Origin: Hafnia alvei
GTDB lineage: Bacteria; Pseudomonadota; Gammaproteobacteria; Enterobacterales; Enterobacteriaceae
Length of the DNA stretch: 64,000 nucleotides
Assembly (NCBI RefSeq): GCF_900095695.1
Contig: NZ_FMIQ01000084.1
Coordinates: forward strand, 1 to 64,000
Reading direction: 5' to 3'
The notes under the pieces are model-generated. The model was not told where the DNA came from. It did no database searches and saw nothing but the letters and a program-made list of their open reading frames with translations. Made by a program: the position numbers and the translations under genes. Every line of letters starts with the position of its first letter. The stretch's first letter is position 1. This document shows positions 17,606 to 27,732 of this stretch, in pieces.

Positions 17606-20359
17606 ATGTCTTCTTGGAAGAAAAAGACGGCTATATCGCGTCTAGCATTGGCTTGCTCGATGGCTATCGCAGCACAAGCTGCTGTAGCTGCTACGAATGA
17701 TATTTCAGGTACTACGTACGAAACGTTTGTTCATGATCCAGTTGCTTATAGCAATCACATTGGCTACACCGGATATGTTGGTTGGGATCACAATGCTGAC
17801 GGATATTACAACGGTAATATCTACCCAGTAATTAATAAAGCAGTTGTTAATGGCGTTATTTCAACCTATTACCTTGATGATGGTGTAAATGGTACTGCCA
17901 ATACGCTAAATATTTCTAATAGCACTATCCACGGTATGATTACATCACAGTGCATGACTGTTGAATGCACTGATGGCGATTATAATCGTGATTATTATCA
18001 AGATACTTTGCAGTTGACCGTTGATAACTCGACGATTGACGACACTTACGAACATTATGATTATGACGTGACTACTAATGATGTACGCGATCATGATACG
18101 TATAATACTTTTGGCCTGGGCAACGCAATTACTCTGGACCAAGAAGCAAATGTTGTTATCCAGAACAATTCACACATTGCAGGTATAACCTTAACGCAAG
18201 GATACTATTGGCCAGATGATGTAACCAATAATCCAGAGATTTTTACTGATACTTTAACGGTTAAAGATTCAGTAGTGACTTCAGGTGCATATTCTGAGCT
18301 GGGAAATACCGGTTTCTACGGTCAATCTAACAAGCCAAGCGACTATGCAGGAACAACAGAGGCTGGCCTTGATGACGCGGCACTGATTGTTGCAGCAAGC
18401 CGCTCTGATAACGCTATGCAAACCACGGCAACGTTTGATCATTCAACGTTGACTGGCGATGTTCTATTCTATAGCGTGTTTGATCATAACTTTGATCCGA
18501 TTGGCCATGATTCTAATGGTGATGGCATTAAAGACACCAATGGCTGGGATGACCAAGATTCGTTAAACCTGACATTAACCAACGGCAGCAAGTGGGTTGG
18601 TGCGGCGATGTCTAGCGTTGAACGCACTAATACTCTGTACGATTACAGCCCTAATAGCCTGTGGCCGACGGATGAGTTCAATGCTGATGGCAATCTCACT
18701 TCAGCATCTGTTTATCAGAGCGGCCTGTTTAACATTACTCTGGATAACGCCTCTGAATGGGACACGCGTAAATCTTCCAACATTGACACTTTGACCGTCA
18801 ATAACGGTTCCCAAGTTAACGTTGTGAATTCGAGCTTGTTGGCTGATAGCATTACATTGAATAACGGTTCTTCAATGCAGATCGGTGATAGCAATAGCGC
18901 AGGAACGACTATCCCTGACGTGTATGGCTATAACGATGGTGTTGCTACCGATTCTCTGAACATCAACAGCGGCAGCCAGGTTAAACTGACTGAAGAAACT
19001 GCGGCTCTGTATGCTAATACCATTACTGTCACCAACGGTGGTGAGCTGAACCTAGGTTTAGGCCAGACCGATACTCATAGCCTGATATTAAGCGATGGCG
19101 GTATCCTGAATGTAGGTAGCCGTGAATACGTTTTGAATTCAGATATGGGTAATGCGCGTTATGTTACCAATGACGTAAATGCGACGGGTTATGACCATGG
19201 TGTTGTGGCTATTAACTCTGACGGTCACTTAGCGGTTAACGGCGACGTGAGCGGTAACTACAACGTGCGTATTGATAACGCAACCGGCCAAGGCTCTATT
19301 GCTGATTACAAAGATAAAGAAGTTATCCGCGTATACGACAATAATGCTGACACGCATGCAACCTTCACTGCGAGCAACAAAGCTGATTTGGGTGCGTACA
19401 CCTATGAAGCTCAGCAACGTGGCGATACCGTTGTTCTGAACCAGCGTGAATTGACCGATGCGGCTAACATGGCGCTGAGCATTCCTTCTGCGAATGCCAA
19501 TATCTGGCATATGGAACAGGATACTCTGGAACGTCGCCAGACCCAGACTCGTGATAGCGTGGGTGATGCCGGTGGTGCATGGGTAAGCTACTTTGGTGGC
19601 CATGTAGACGCTAACGGCGGCGCGGTTAACTACGATCAGGATATCAACGGCGTTATGATTGGTGTTGATAAAGTGATCGACGGCAACTACGCAAATTGGC
19701 TGATTGGTATGTCTGCAGGCTTTGCCAAAGGCGATATTAACGACCATAGCGGTAGCGTCGATCAGGATAGCCAATCTGCTCGTATCTACTCTTCAGCTAA
19801 GTTTGATAACAATATCTTCTTGGATTCATCATTGAGCTACGCACATTACAGCAACGATTTGGATGCTGATATGAGCAACGGCGACCATACTTCAGGTTCA
19901 ACCAGCAGCGACGGTTGGGGCTTCGGTCTGAAACTGGGTTATGACATTGCACTTGATACCCAAGGTAAACTGAGCCCGTATGCGAGCGTTTCAGGCCTGT
20001 TCATGGATGGCGATAGCTATCGTACCAGCAACGGTATGGCTGTTAACGATCAAAGCTACGACAGCATGCGTTATGAGGCGGGTATCAATGCTAACTACCG
20101 CTTCAACTATGCAAACGAGCAGTCTCTGACGCCGTACTTCAATCTGGCTTACGTTTATGACGATGCTGGCAGCAATCACGGCAAAATCAACGGCGACAAG
20201 ATTGATAACGGTCAAGGTGGTTCTGCAGTGCGCGTCGGTGCAGGCGGACAGTTTAACTTCACTAAGAACTTCAGCACTTACGCTGGTTACAGCTACTTGG
20301 GCGGCAGCGATGTTGACCAACCATGGGCTGTTAACGCTGGCGTGAAATACAGCTGGTAA
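17606..20359 (+). CDS. Type Va autotransporter with Ca-loop-like passenger
   Basis: A 917-residue self-secreting surface protein. Residues 1-29 are a signal peptide ending AVAA-T. The passenger (about 30-640) is rich in Asn, Asp, Ser and Thr, with repeated NNGS/NSTI turns typical of a beta-helix. DHNADGYYNG (61-70) and DSNGDGIKD (302-310) resemble EF-hand or dockerin calcium loops, and C116/C121 form a close cysteine pair, rare in this class. Residues about 650-917 are the beta-barrel, from GGAWVSYFGG to the final aromatic KYSW. Adhesin or biofilm role is inferred. It splits the usual tmcA-ypfH neighbourhood. Confidence 0.88.
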   Translation: MSSWKKKTAISRLALACSMAIAAQAAVAATNDISGTTYETFVHDPVAYSNHIGYTGYVGWDHNADGYYNGNIYPVINKAVVNGVISTYYLDDGVNGTANTLNISNSTIHGMITSQCMTVECTDGDYNRDYYQDTLQLTVDNSTIDDTYEHYDYDVTTNDVRDHDTYNTFGLGNAITLDQEANVVIQNNSHIAGITLTQGYYWPDDVTNNPEIFTDTLTVKDSVVTSGAYSELGNTGFYGQSNKPSDYAGTTEAGLDDAALIVAASRSDNAMQTTATFDHSTLTGDVLFYSVFDHNFDPIGHDSNGDGIKDTNGWDDQDSLNLTLTNGSKWVGAAMSSVERTNTLYDYSPNSLWPTDEFNADGNLTSASVYQSGLFNITLDNASEWDTRKSSNIDTLTVNNGSQVNVVNSSLLADSITLNNGSSMQIGDSNSAGTTIPDVYGYNDGVATDSLNINSGSQVKLTEETAALYANTITVTNGGELNLGLGQTDTHSLILSDGGILNVGSREYVLNSDMGNARYVTNDVNATGYDHGVVAINSDGHLAVNGDVSGNYNVRIDNATGQGSIADYKDKEVIRVYDNNADTHATFTASNKADLGAYTYEAQQRGDTVVLNQRELTDAANMALSIPSANANIWHMEQDTLERRQTQTRDSVGDAGGAWVSYFGGHVDANGGAVNYDQDINGVMIGVDKVIDGNYANWLIGMSAGFAKGDINDHSGSVDQDSQSARIYSSAKFDNNIFLDSSLSYAHYSNDLDADMSNGDHTSGSTSSDGWGFGLKLGYDIALDTQGKLSPYASVSGLFMDGDSYRTSNGMAVNDQSYDSMRYEAGINANYRFNYANEQSLTPYFNLAYVYDDAGSNHGKINGDKIDNGQGGSAVRVGAGGQFNFTKNFSTYAGYSYLGGSDVDQPWAVNAGVKYSW

Positions 20360-20460
20360 TCCATTCATACTAGGAGATAGCTGTATGCAGAGGTTATTGC
20401 TAGCGTCCAAGTGATAACTTTTGTGCTGAAAGGATTTCGGGCAGTTATCTGGTATGAACT

Positions 20461-20486
20461 CCCTCTGTAGCTTCGGCTACAGAGGG
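20461..20486 (+). terminator. First hairpin after the autotransporter gene
   Basis: CCCTCTGTAGC-TTCG-GCTACAGAGGG is a perfect 11-bp stem with a stable TTCG tetraloop. No T-run follows; it may protect the mRNA 3' end or act with the next hairpin. Confidence 0.65.
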
Positions 20487-20500
20487 AACTCCAATGAATG

Positions 20501-20531
20501 AAATGGCCTCTCTAAAGAGGCCATTTTTTTG
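20501..20531 (+). terminator. Terminator of the autotransporter gene
   Basis: AATGGCCTCT, CTAA loop, AGAGGCCATT, then a run of T. A strong intrinsic terminator. Confidence 0.9.
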
Positions 20532-20685
20532 CATTATTTTCTGCTCGTAGAATCAGAGGATTGTGCAAAAAAATAGAACAACATCATCAGGGAAACCCGA
20601 TTTTCCTGTGAATTCTTCGGCGTATAGTACTCTTCAACAGATGATGTCGATGAATGACATCTTTTTATCCAGCGAGGAGTATCTA

Positions 20686-21372
20686 ATGAAACACGAACAT
20701 CATGTTGTCCAAAGCCCTGCAACACCGGCAGAGCAGCTGATTTTGCTGTTTCATGGCGTTGGTGATAACCCTGTCTCAATGGGAAGCATTGGCGAGTATT
20801 TTGCCCAAGCGTTTCCACATTCACTGGTTGTCAGCGTAGGTTCTCCGCATTTGATCCCAGGTGGTCAGGGGCTACAGTGGTTTTCCGTGAACGGTGTGAC
20901 GGAAGAGAATCGTATCGAGCGCGTTCATCAAGCGATGCCACAGTTTATTGATATCGTGCGATATTGGCAGCGCGTTGCTGATGTGAATCCAGCTGCAACG
21001 GCGCTAGTCGGTTTTTCGCAAGGGGCTATTATGGCTTTAGAAGCCGTGAAAGCCGTATCAAATTTAGCAGGAAGAGTCGTGTCGTTTAGCGGTCGCTTTG
21101 CAGCATTGCCAGAGAAAAGTTTGGGCGATACCGTAGTGCATATGATTCATGGTAGCGAAGATCGGGTGATTGCCATTGAAAATGCGCAACACGCGGCAGA
21201 AAAAATGCGTGAGCAGGGTTCTGATTTTACTTTGGACATCGAGCCGATTGGCCATGCAATTGATCAGAATATGATGGATTTGGCGCTTGAGCGTTTACGT
21301 GCATATATCCCTCAACGCTACTGGGATGAAGCTATAAGCGGGAAACGTGGCGATCTGATTGCGTTTAAATAA
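20686..21372 (+). CDS. ypfH: Serine esterase YpfH
   Basis: An alpha/beta hydrolase of the carboxylesterase/phospholipase type; E. coli YpfH hydrolyses short acyl esters. Visible elements: LFHGVGDNP for the oxyanion hole, nucleophile S111 in GFSQGA, D159 in HGSEDRVI and H190 in PIGHAID. The start at 20686 (MKHEHHVVQSP, 228 residues) has GAGGAG eight bases upstream and matches the family; the frame continues 41 codons upstream without homology. Convergent with ypfN. Confidence 0.93.
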   Translation: MKHEHHVVQSPATPAEQLILLFHGVGDNPVSMGSIGEYFAQAFPHSLVVSVGSPHLIPGGQGLQWFSVNGVTEENRIERVHQAMPQFIDIVRYWQRVADVNPAATALVGFSQGAIMALEAVKAVSNLAGRVVSFSGRFAALPEKSLGDTVVHMIHGSEDRVIAIENAQHAAEKMREQGSDFTLDIEPIGHAIDQNMMDLALERLRAYIPQRYWDEAISGKRGDLIAFK

Positions 21373-21386
21373 TTATTTGTTCAATA

Positions 21387-21416
21387 AACAAAGGGCAACG
21401 TAAGTTGCCCTTTGTT
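21387..21416. terminator. Bidirectional terminator between ypfH and ypfN
   Basis: AACAAAGGGCAAC (21387-21399) pairs perfectly with GTTGCCCTTTGTT (21404-21416). A/T flanks on both sides suit both convergent genes. Confidence 0.85.
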
Positions 21417-21438
21417 ATATGGAGAGAAGAACGACGGC

Positions 21439-21624
21439 TTATTGTTTTTTGGGCCAGTCGTCGTCCTTGTCCCATTCTGCGTTATTGTCACGATGCGGAG
21501 GTAACTCAGGCTTATTGCTCAAAAAACTTTTGTGATCGACTTTGAGCAAGGCTTTCATACCATTCCAGACCATCCCAATCAGCACTAGCAGGATTATCCA
21601 CCAGTAATCGGCTAACCATTGCAT
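21439..21624 (-). CDS. ypfN: Small membrane protein YpfN (UPF0370)
   Basis: A 61-residue protein with one N-terminal membrane segment ([18 protein letters not shown]) and a charged cytosolic tail [24 protein letters not shown] that matches E. coli YpfN. The start at 21624 has GGGGGC upstream and overlaps the end of the M15 peptidase gene by 13 nt. Function unknown. Last gene of the yffB-dapE-M15-ypfN unit. Confidence 0.9.
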   Translation of the reverse strand: MQWLADYWWIILLVLIGMVWNGMKALLKVDHKSFLSNKPELPPHRDNNAEWDKDDDWPKKQ

Positions 21625-22301
21625 GGTTGCCCCCTGTCTTTTACGGTAATAAAACGAGAAAAAACGTCGGACAGATGAGGGATTAGCCAATCTGAACCGG
21701 CAATATGCTGCCCTTGCCAGGCATTTTTAAGCACATCCTCAGTAAGCTGATGTTCCGCTAACGTTGAAAGTGGCCGGTAGCTAAGATGCCACGGTTCTAC
21801 TGCAACACCTTGTTCTCCATCACTAAATGGACGATAGAAACCAAATTGCTCCATATTATCTGTTAACCATTGGCTCAACGCAGAGAAATAACCGCCTTCA
21901 AGATATTCCCATGGCTCTAACTGAAGCTTTTTACCCTCAGGTAGAAGGTCGGGATCGTAGATGTCAAGATCGGTTCCCCAGTGATGCCGGCTAGCTCCGG
22001 GCAGCGCAGACCAGCGTAAAATGGCACAGCACAGTTCCCCTTCGGTCAGCGTTCTGATATCTAACGGCTGACTATTTTCGTCAAGAACGGCGCGCTCACC
22101 TTCGAATTTGGCATTCCAAATGGTCTGTTGACGAGCGAAATCTCTAAACGTACTTGCGGGTTGTAAATTAAATCCCGCATTTTTTGCAGCGCGCTGCAAT
22201 GCTTGAAAAGCCTCAACGGCTTCAGGCTGCAAACGATGATGCCCACAGAGCACGGCAAGATGCTCTGTGCTTTGTCCGGTCAGCATTGCCATCGTCATCA
22301 T
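21612..22301 (-). CDS. M15-family D-alanyl-D-alanine carboxypeptidase-like protein
   Basis: A 229-residue VanY-type (M15) metallopeptidase. The zinc motif [13 protein letters not shown] carries the first His and Asp ligands and EPWHLSYRP the catalytic Glu and the third ligand His. I see no signal peptide at the N terminus ([11 protein letters not shown]), so export is uncertain; it could act on cytosolic or recycled peptides. ATGA overlap with the dapE stop shows coupling. E. coli has no gene at this place. A link with diaminopimelate peptides is suggested only by context. Confidence 0.82.
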   Translation of the reverse strand: MMTMAMLTGQSTEHLAVLCGHHRLQPEAVEAFQALQRAAKNAGFNLQPASTFRDFARQQTIWNAKFEGERAVLDENSQPLDIRTLTEGELCCAILRWSALPGASRHHWGTDLDIYDPDLLPEGKKLQLEPWEYLEGGYFSALSQWLTDNMEQFGFYRPFSDGEQGVAVEPWHLSYRPLSTLAEHQLTEDVLKNAWQGQHIAGSDWLIPHLSDVFSRFITVKDRGQPCNG

Positions 22302-23428
22302 ACGATGAGTTGCTCCATGATTCTTTGGTACATACGGCTGAGCAATTGCAGGTCAGCCGCATGAACACATTCATCAATTTTATGAATAGTGGCATTGACT
22401 GGCCCTAGTTCAACCACCTGAGTGCCCATTTGAGCAATAAAGCGTCCATCAGAAGTGCCCCCGGTTGTCAGCAATTGAGGCGTTATTTCTCCGTAATGCT
22501 CAATGGCATTAATAACGGCATCAACCAGATGACCACGCGGGGTCAAGAAGGGTAACCCTGATACATTCCATTCTAATTTATAATTTAACTGATGGCGATC
22601 TAGCAGGTCTTTTACGCGGGCCTTTATGGATTCTACGGTGGATTCGGTGCTGAAACGGAAATTAAACTGTACATAAAGCTCGCCGGGGATCACGTTATTG
22701 CTCCCCGTTCCTGCCGCCATATTGGCAATCTGCATGCTGGTTGGCGGGAAAAATTCATTGCCTTGATCCCAGATTTCATTCACAAGCTCGTGAAGCATGG
22801 GAGTCGCTTTATGAATAGGGTTATCAGCAAGGTGTGGGTAGGCGACATGACCTTGAATGCCATGTATGTAGAGATTTGCGGTCATTGACCCTCGACGGCC
22901 ATTTTTGACGACGTCCCCAACTCTTTCGGTGCTAGAAGGCTCTCCCACCAAGCAATATTCTACTTTTTCTTTTCTCGCTATCAGCTGCTCAACCACTTTA
23001 ACCGTGCCGTTTACCGCGCTGGCTTCTTCATCTGAAGTGATCAAAAAGGCGAGTCGACCTTGATGCTGTGGGTTTGCTTCGACAAAACGCTCAGCCGCAA
23101 CCACCATCGCTGCCAATGAACCTTTCATGTCAGCGGCTCCTCGACCATAGATCATGCCGTCGCGTAAGGTGGGTTCATAGGGCGGGTTAGTCCATTTTGA
23201 CTCGTCGCCGCTTGGGACAACGTCGGTATGACCCGCGAATGCCAGCGTAGGGCCTTTACCGTCACGGCAGGCCCAAAAATTTCGGGTATCACCAAAGGTC
23301 ATGTCTTCAATGCTAAAGCCAACCGCTTTGAGACGGTCAATTAACAGATCTTGGCAGCCCGCATCTTCGGGGCTAACGGAACGGCACTTTATTAGCTGCT
23401 GAGTGAGCTCAAGAACAGGGCAGGTCAT
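22298..23428 (-). CDS. dapE: Succinyl-diaminopimelate desuccinylase DapE
   Basis: DapE removes succinate from N-succinyl-LL-diaminopimelate on the way to lysine and peptidoglycan. This 376-residue M20 zinc enzyme shows H67 and D69 in [11 protein letters not shown], the catalytic [13 protein letters not shown] region, [11 protein letters not shown], and the C-terminal [10 protein letters not shown]. It overlaps yffB by four bases (ATGA) and the M15 gene by four bases at the other end. Confidence 0.97.
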   Translation of the reverse strand: MTCPVLELTQQLIKCRSVSPEDAGCQDLLIDRLKAVGFSIEDMTFGDTRNFWACRDGKGPTLAFAGHTDVVPSGDESKWTNPPYEPTLRDGMIYGRGAADMKGSLAAMVVAAERFVEANPQHQGRLAFLITSDEEASAVNGTVKVVEQLIARKEKVEYCLVGEPSSTERVGDVVKNGRRGSMTANLYIHGIQGHVAYPHLADNPIHKATPMLHELVNEIWDQGNEFFPPTSMQIANMAAGTGSNNVIPGELYVQFNFRFSTESTVESIKARVKDLLDRHQLNYKLEWNVSGLPFLTPRGHLVDAVINAIEHYGEITPQLLTTGGTSDGRFIAQMGTQVVELGPVNATIHKIDECVHAADLQLLSRMYQRIMEQLIV

Positions 23429-23811
23429 CGTATTTTCTCCTCAGCTAAAAATTGTGTGTATTGATCTGGATTAAATCCCAACAACATGCGGTGGTTGTGG
23501 ACGAGCAATGGGCGCTTGATGATTGCTGGCTGTGCCAGCATTAATTCAGCAGCGGAATCAGCGTTATTGATGCTTTGGCGCACTGATTCATTGAGCTTAC
23601 GCCAGGTTGTGCCGCGAGTATTAAGTAGTGCTTCCCAACCCAATTGTTCGATAAAGGTGCGTAGAAGTTTCGCATCTAGCCCATCGGCTCGGTAATCATG
23701 AAATTGATAGGCGACCTGCTGTTCTTCCAGCCACTTTTTCGCTTTTTTGATCGTGTCGCAGTTTTTAATGCCGTAAAGATAAAGAGACGTATTTTCTGAG
23801 TGTGCTGTCAT
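23425..23811 (-). CDS. yffB: ArsC/Spx-family protein YffB
   Basis: A 128-residue thioredoxin-fold protein with a single active cysteine, C18 in [15 protein letters not shown], and the C-terminal [17 protein letters not shown] typical of the group. The E. coli protein binds glutathione; its role is unclear. About nine extra N-terminal residues (MTAHSENTS) precede the family start. Upstream lie two inverted repeats that may be operators. First gene of the dapE unit. Confidence 0.9.
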   Translation of the reverse strand: MTAHSENTSLYLYGIKNCDTIKKAKKWLEEQQVAYQFHDYRADGLDAKLLRTFIEQLGWEALLNTRGTTWRKLNESVRQSINNADSAAELMLAQPAIIKRPLLVHNHRMLLGFNPDQYTQFLAEEKIR

Positions 23812-23835
23812 ATGGCAGAGTCCCTGTGTTTTAGC

Positions 23836-23904
23836 TCACGATCTGGCAAATTATTTTATTACTGTGCAGATCGTGATTTGCTCATGTTGTTAAATTATTT
23901 AACA
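23836..23904. promoter_or_regulatory. Two inverted repeats upstream of yffB
   Basis: TCACGATCTG (23836-23845) and CAGATCGTGA (23867-23876) are perfect arms 21 nt apart. Close by, TGTTAAAT-T-ATTTAACA (23888-23904) is a perfect palindrome. They lie within 95 nt of the yffB start and look like protein-binding sites; the regulator is unknown. The rest of 23905-24109 shows nothing I can name. Confidence 0.5.
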
Positions 23905-24109
23905 CATAATGCGGGAAAAAGAGCTCTCGATCCAGAGTGTTAGCCCTAAGAGTGCTCCGACTATGTCAATTTGATCTGTGTGCTTACCTTAATTGCGGTG
24001 CCTAGCCATCATATTGATAGAAATATCGAATAGGTCAATTATTCACCGTTGGTCTCTAAAAGGTTATCATGTGCGGGTACTAACTATGTAGGCCACAAAA
24101 GACGTAAAT

Positions 24110-24178
24110 ATGATTGATACAGAACTGAGCAACTGGAAAGCGTTTATCGACGCCATGTTGCAAAACAAGCACCAGTAA
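24110..24178 (+). CDS. ypfM: Small protein YpfM (22 residues)
   Basis: A tiny reading frame, MIDTELSNWKAFIDAMLQ plus four residues, lies between acrD and yffB and on the strand opposite to both. E. coli YpfM, as I remember it, reads MIERELGNWKDFIEVMLRK and has the same neighbours, so spacing of E-L-NWK-FI-ML is conserved. The ribosome site is weak. The peptide could form one amphipathic helix. Function unknown. Confidence 0.82.
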   Translation: MIDTELSNWKAFIDAMLQNKHQ

Positions 24179-24308
24179 TTCTGAAACTGGTCGGGCAGTA
24201 AGCTAGTTATGGGTAGTGAGTTTGAGGCAGTCGGCAATGAAGTGATCGTTTTAAGCCCATTTCAGTAATAACTTTGTGATAAGCCAAACACCAAGGGTCA
24301 TATCCCAT

Positions 24309-24337
24309 AAAAAAGGCAGCCAACCGGCTGCCTTTTC
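24309..24337 (-). terminator. Terminator of acrD
   Basis: AAAAGGCAGCC (24311-24321), AACC, GGCTGCCTTTT (24326-24336): a perfect 11-bp stem flanked by A on one side, giving a T-run after acrD on the minus strand. Confidence 0.9.
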
Positions 24338-24344
24338 TCATCGG

Positions 24345-27300
24345 TTACTTTTCATTCGGCGGGACGATCTCTTCAGGCTCAATCGCTGATGCGGTTTTCC
24401 CTGGAAAACGGCGACGAACTAAAATGAAGAACACCGGTACGAAGAAGATAGCAAGGAAGGTAGCGGTGAACATTCCTCCTAATACGCCAGTGCCGACAGC
24501 ATGTTGGCTGCCCGAGCCTGCGCCGTGGCTGATTGCCATCGGTAATACGCCAAAGATAAATGCCAATGAGGTCATCAAAATTGGGCGTAGTCGTAGCCGG
24601 CAGGCTTCCAGCGTGGCTTCTAATAAGTCTTTACCGGAACGATGTAGTTCATTGGCGAATTCAACAATTAAGATCGCATTTTTAGCGGAAAGACCAATGA
24701 TGGTGAGCAAACCGACTTGGAAATACACATCGTTCTCCAGACCACGGATCCACGTCGCGCATACCGCTCCTAAAACTCCTAAAGGTACGACGAGCATGAC
24801 GGAGAAGGGGATCGACCAGCTTTCGTATAATGCGGCCAGGCACAGGAATACCACCAGCAATGAGATGGCGTAAAGCGCTGGTGCTTGCGCACCGGAGAGG
24901 CGTTCCTGATAAGACATCCCCGTCCATTCCAAACCAATACCATTGGGCAACTGGCTGACAAGGCGCTCCATAATATCCATCGCCGTACCGGTACTCACGC
25001 CCGTTGCCGCTTCCCCAACGATTTCCAATGCTGCGTTACCGTTATAGCGTTCAAGTCGTGGTGAACCCGACGTCCATGTGCTGTTGGCGAAGGCGGAGAA
25101 CGGCACCATCGCACCACTGCTATTGTTCACGTACCAACGATAAATATCGTCCGGCAACATACGATAAGGGGCCGCACCCTGAACATATACTTTTTTAACG
25201 CGGCCTCGGTCGAGGAAGTCGTTGACGTAGGTCGAGCCCCACGCCGTTTTCAAGGTGCTGTTGATATCATCAATATTAACGCCAAGCGCCTGTGCCTTGC
25301 GCTGGTCAATGTTTACCTGCAACTGTGGGCTATCATCCAACCCGTTGTGGCGAACTCGCGTCAAGAGAGGTTCTTTCGCTGCGGCAGCCAGCAGCGTATC
25401 ACGCGCTTTCATCAGTTCAGCATGGCCGAGGCCCGCATGGTCTTCCAGTTCCATATCAAAACCGGCAGAGTTGCCTAAACCGGAGATCGCTGGCGGGCTG
25501 CTGGCAAACACTCTCGCTTCTTTAATTTTACCAAATGCCGTTGTTGCGCGATCAATAATGGCAAACGACGTGTCATCAGGCCCGGTGCGCTCGTCCCAAT
25601 GCTTTAAACGGACAAACATACGCGCCACATTCTGACCATTACCCCCAGGCCCAGAGCCAATAATTGAGAAGACGGAAACAACGTTTTTCTTCTCATCCTG
25701 CAACAGATAGTTTTCAACTTTCTCGACCACTTTAAGCGTTTGTTGCTGTGTTGAACCCACAGGCAGCTGGATTTGAGTCATGAAGACTCCACGGTCTTCC
25801 AGTGGTAAGAATGACGTTGGTAAGCGGGTGAATGCCAGAGCCAACCCGACAATAATCAGTAAATACAGCAGCATGGTTTTACCGCTGTTACGAATGACGC
25901 GGGCAACACCATTTTCATATTGGCGAGTACTGCGATCAAATACGCGGTTAAACCAGCCAAAGAAACCTCGCTTTGTATGAACTTGCCCCTGTTTAATCGG
26001 TTTAAGCAGGGTGGAGCACAGCGCAGGAGTAAGAATAAGCGCAACTAAAACAGAGAAAACCATCGCGGAAACAATGGTGATGGAGAACTGGCGGTAAATG
26101 GCACCGGTGGTGCCACCGAAAAAGGCCATTGGTACAAACACCGCGGATAGCACCAGTGCAATACCGACTAGAGCACTCTGGATCTGCGCCATGGATTTTC
26201 TCGTCGCTTCCCTAGGCGATAACCCCTCTTCGGCCATGACACGCTCGACGTTTTCGACGACGACGATCGCATCATCCACCAATAATCCGATGGCTAGCAC
26301 CATGGCAAACATCGTGAGCGTATTGATGCTGTAGCCAAAGGCGTAAAGCACCGCATACGTGCCTAGCAGAACGACAGGCACGGCGATGGTTGGGATAAGC
26401 GTGGCGCGGAAATTTTGCAAGAACAGATACATCACCAAAAAGACGAGGAAAATTGCTTCAAATAGCGTTTTAACTACGTCCTCGATCGATGCCTGTACAA
26501 ACGGTGTGGTTTCGTAAGCATATTCAACCTTCAAGCCGTGGGGGAAATACTGTTCAAGTTCGCCGAGTTTGGCTTTGACTAGTTTGTCGGTGGCTAATTC
26601 GTTAGCGCCAGAAGCGAGCTTGATGCTCATCCCCGAGGCTGGCATTCCGTTGTAACGGCTAAGATAGTCATAGTTTTCAGCTCCGAGCTCTACGGTAGCA
26701 ACGTCACCTAACGTGACGTAAGAACCATCTGCATTGACTCTGAGCGTGATGTCTCGAAACTGTTCCGGCGTTTGCAGCTGGGCTTGAGCATTCATGGTGG
26801 CGTTCAGTGCCTGACCATTCACCGACGGTGTTCCGCCTACTTGCCCAACGGCGATTTGATTGTTCTGGGTTTCAATCGCATTAACCACGTTTTGGCTCGT
26901 GAGGTTATAGCTATTGAGTTTGTTCGGGTCGAGCCAGATACGCATCGCGTACTGAGAGCCGAAGGCATCGACGCTGCCAACTCCGTCGATACGGCTAATT
27001 GGATCTTGAAGATTACTGGCTACGTAATCGGCGATATCCTGTCGCGTCATGCTGTGGTCAGTTGACACAAACGCCACGGTCATCAGGCTGTTATCACCCG
27101 ATTTTGAAACCGTAATCCCTTGTTGTTGTACGTCTTGCGGCAGCTTACGCGTGGCGCCTTGCAGCTGGTTTTGAACCTGCTGCATGGCTTCGTTGGGGTT
27201 TATTCCTGCCTGAAATGTCAGCGTGATTGTTGCACTGCCGGTGCTGCTGCTTTGGGAGGACATATAGAGCAAACCGTCCAATCCCGTCATATTCTGTTCA

Positions 27301-27494
27301 ATGATCTGGGTGACGGTATTCTCAAGTGTTTGCGCTGATGCACCAGGATAAGATGCGCTAATGCGTACCGTTGGCGGCGCTAGATTGGGGTACTGCTCAA
27401 CGGGCAACGAGTTAATTGCTAACAACCCGGTTAGGCTGATGATAATGGCGATAACCCAGGCAAAAATTGGGCGATCGATAAAGAAATTAGCCAC
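24345..27494 (-). CDS. acrD: RND multidrug efflux transporter AcrD
   Basis: AcrD is the inner-membrane proton-driven pump that, with AcrA and TolC, exports aminoglycosides and other amphiphiles. The 1049-residue protein has the HAE1 layout: [14 protein letters not shown], a first periplasmic loop, the proton-relay aspartates in [16 protein letters not shown], a second loop ([16 protein letters not shown] is an AcrD hallmark) and the relay lysine in [12 protein letters not shown]. It is closer to AcrD than AcrB and lies between yffB and narQ as in E. coli. No acrA-like gene is adjacent, as expected for acrD. A short BaeR-like motif lies about 100 bp upstream. Confidence 0.93.
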   Translation of the reverse strand: MANFFIDRPIFAWVIAIIISLTGLLAINSLPVEQYPNLAPPTVRISASYPGASAQTLENTVTQIIEQNMTGLDGLLYMSSQSSSTGSATITLTFQAGINPNEAMQQVQNQLQGATRKLPQDVQQQGITVSKSGDNSLMTVAFVSTDHSMTRQDIADYVASNLQDPISRIDGVGSVDAFGSQYAMRIWLDPNKLNSYNLTSQNVVNAIETQNNQIAVGQVGGTPSVNGQALNATMNAQAQLQTPEQFRDITLRVNADGSYVTLGDVATVELGAENYDYLSRYNGMPASGMSIKLASGANELATDKLVKAKLGELEQYFPHGLKVEYAYETTPFVQASIEDVVKTLFEAIFLVFLVMYLFLQNFRATLIPTIAVPVVLLGTYAVLYAFGYSINTLTMFAMVLAIGLLVDDAIVVVENVERVMAEEGLSPREATRKSMAQIQSALVGIALVLSAVFVPMAFFGGTTGAIYRQFSITIVSAMVFSVLVALILTPALCSTLLKPIKQGQVHTKRGFFGWFNRVFDRSTRQYENGVARVIRNSGKTMLLYLLIIVGLALAFTRLPTSFLPLEDRGVFMTQIQLPVGSTQQQTLKVVEKVENYLLQDEKKNVVSVFSIIGSGPGGNGQNVARMFVRLKHWDERTGPDDTSFAIIDRATTAFGKIKEARVFASSPPAISGLGNSAGFDMELEDHAGLGHAELMKARDTLLAAAAKEPLLTRVRHNGLDDSPQLQVNIDQRKAQALGVNIDDINSTLKTAWGSTYVNDFLDRGRVKKVYVQGAAPYRMLPDDIYRWYVNNSSGAMVPFSAFANSTWTSGSPRLERYNGNAALEIVGEAATGVSTGTAMDIMERLVSQLPNGIGLEWTGMSYQERLSGAQAPALYAISLLVVFLCLAALYESWSIPFSVMLVVPLGVLGAVCATWIRGLENDVYFQVGLLTIIGLSAKNAILIVEFANELHRSGKDLLEATLEACRLRLRPILMTSLAFIFGVLPMAISHGAGSGSQHAVGTGVLGGMFTATFLAIFFVPVFFILVRRRFPGKTASAIEPEEIVPPNEK

Positions 27495-27597
27495 GGGTGA
27501 ATACCCTCATAACGCTTACTCTTATGCTTGAAAGTGGAAGTCTAGACGTAAACCGATCCATGCTAACGCACTTTATCCTGTTGGCGGGTTCAAAACG

Positions 27598-27607
27598 TGG
27601 AGAAAAA
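27598..27607 (-). promoter_or_regulatory. BaeR-box-like motif upstream of acrD
   Basis: On the minus strand TTTTTCTCCA, the first ten bases of the published E. coli BaeR box (TTTTTCTCCATDATTGGC), occurs upstream of acrD. The second half does not match well, so this is tentative. Confidence 0.3.
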
Positions 27608-27690
27608 AAGGAGAAATGGTAAATATTTTTTCGTGTCGTATGAATTTACTGCAGTTATTCTCTTTAACTGTATGCTTGCGTAAAATTCAT

Positions 27691-27729
27691 ACAAAAATAT
27701 AGCGTCGCCCTGTCGAAACAGGACGGCGA
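27691..27729 (-). terminator. Terminator of the fimbrial operon
   Basis: TCGC/GCGA and CCTGT/ACAGG helices form a bulged stem with a CGAA loop at 27705-27729, followed by a T-rich run on the minus strand after the last fimbrial gene. Confidence 0.7.
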
Positions 27730-27732
27730 ATT

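Noticed and set aside
19229-20410. Two long minus-strand frames opposite the autotransporter barrel
   Set aside because: Shadow frames caused by biased codon use in the barrel; no start signals or domain similarity.
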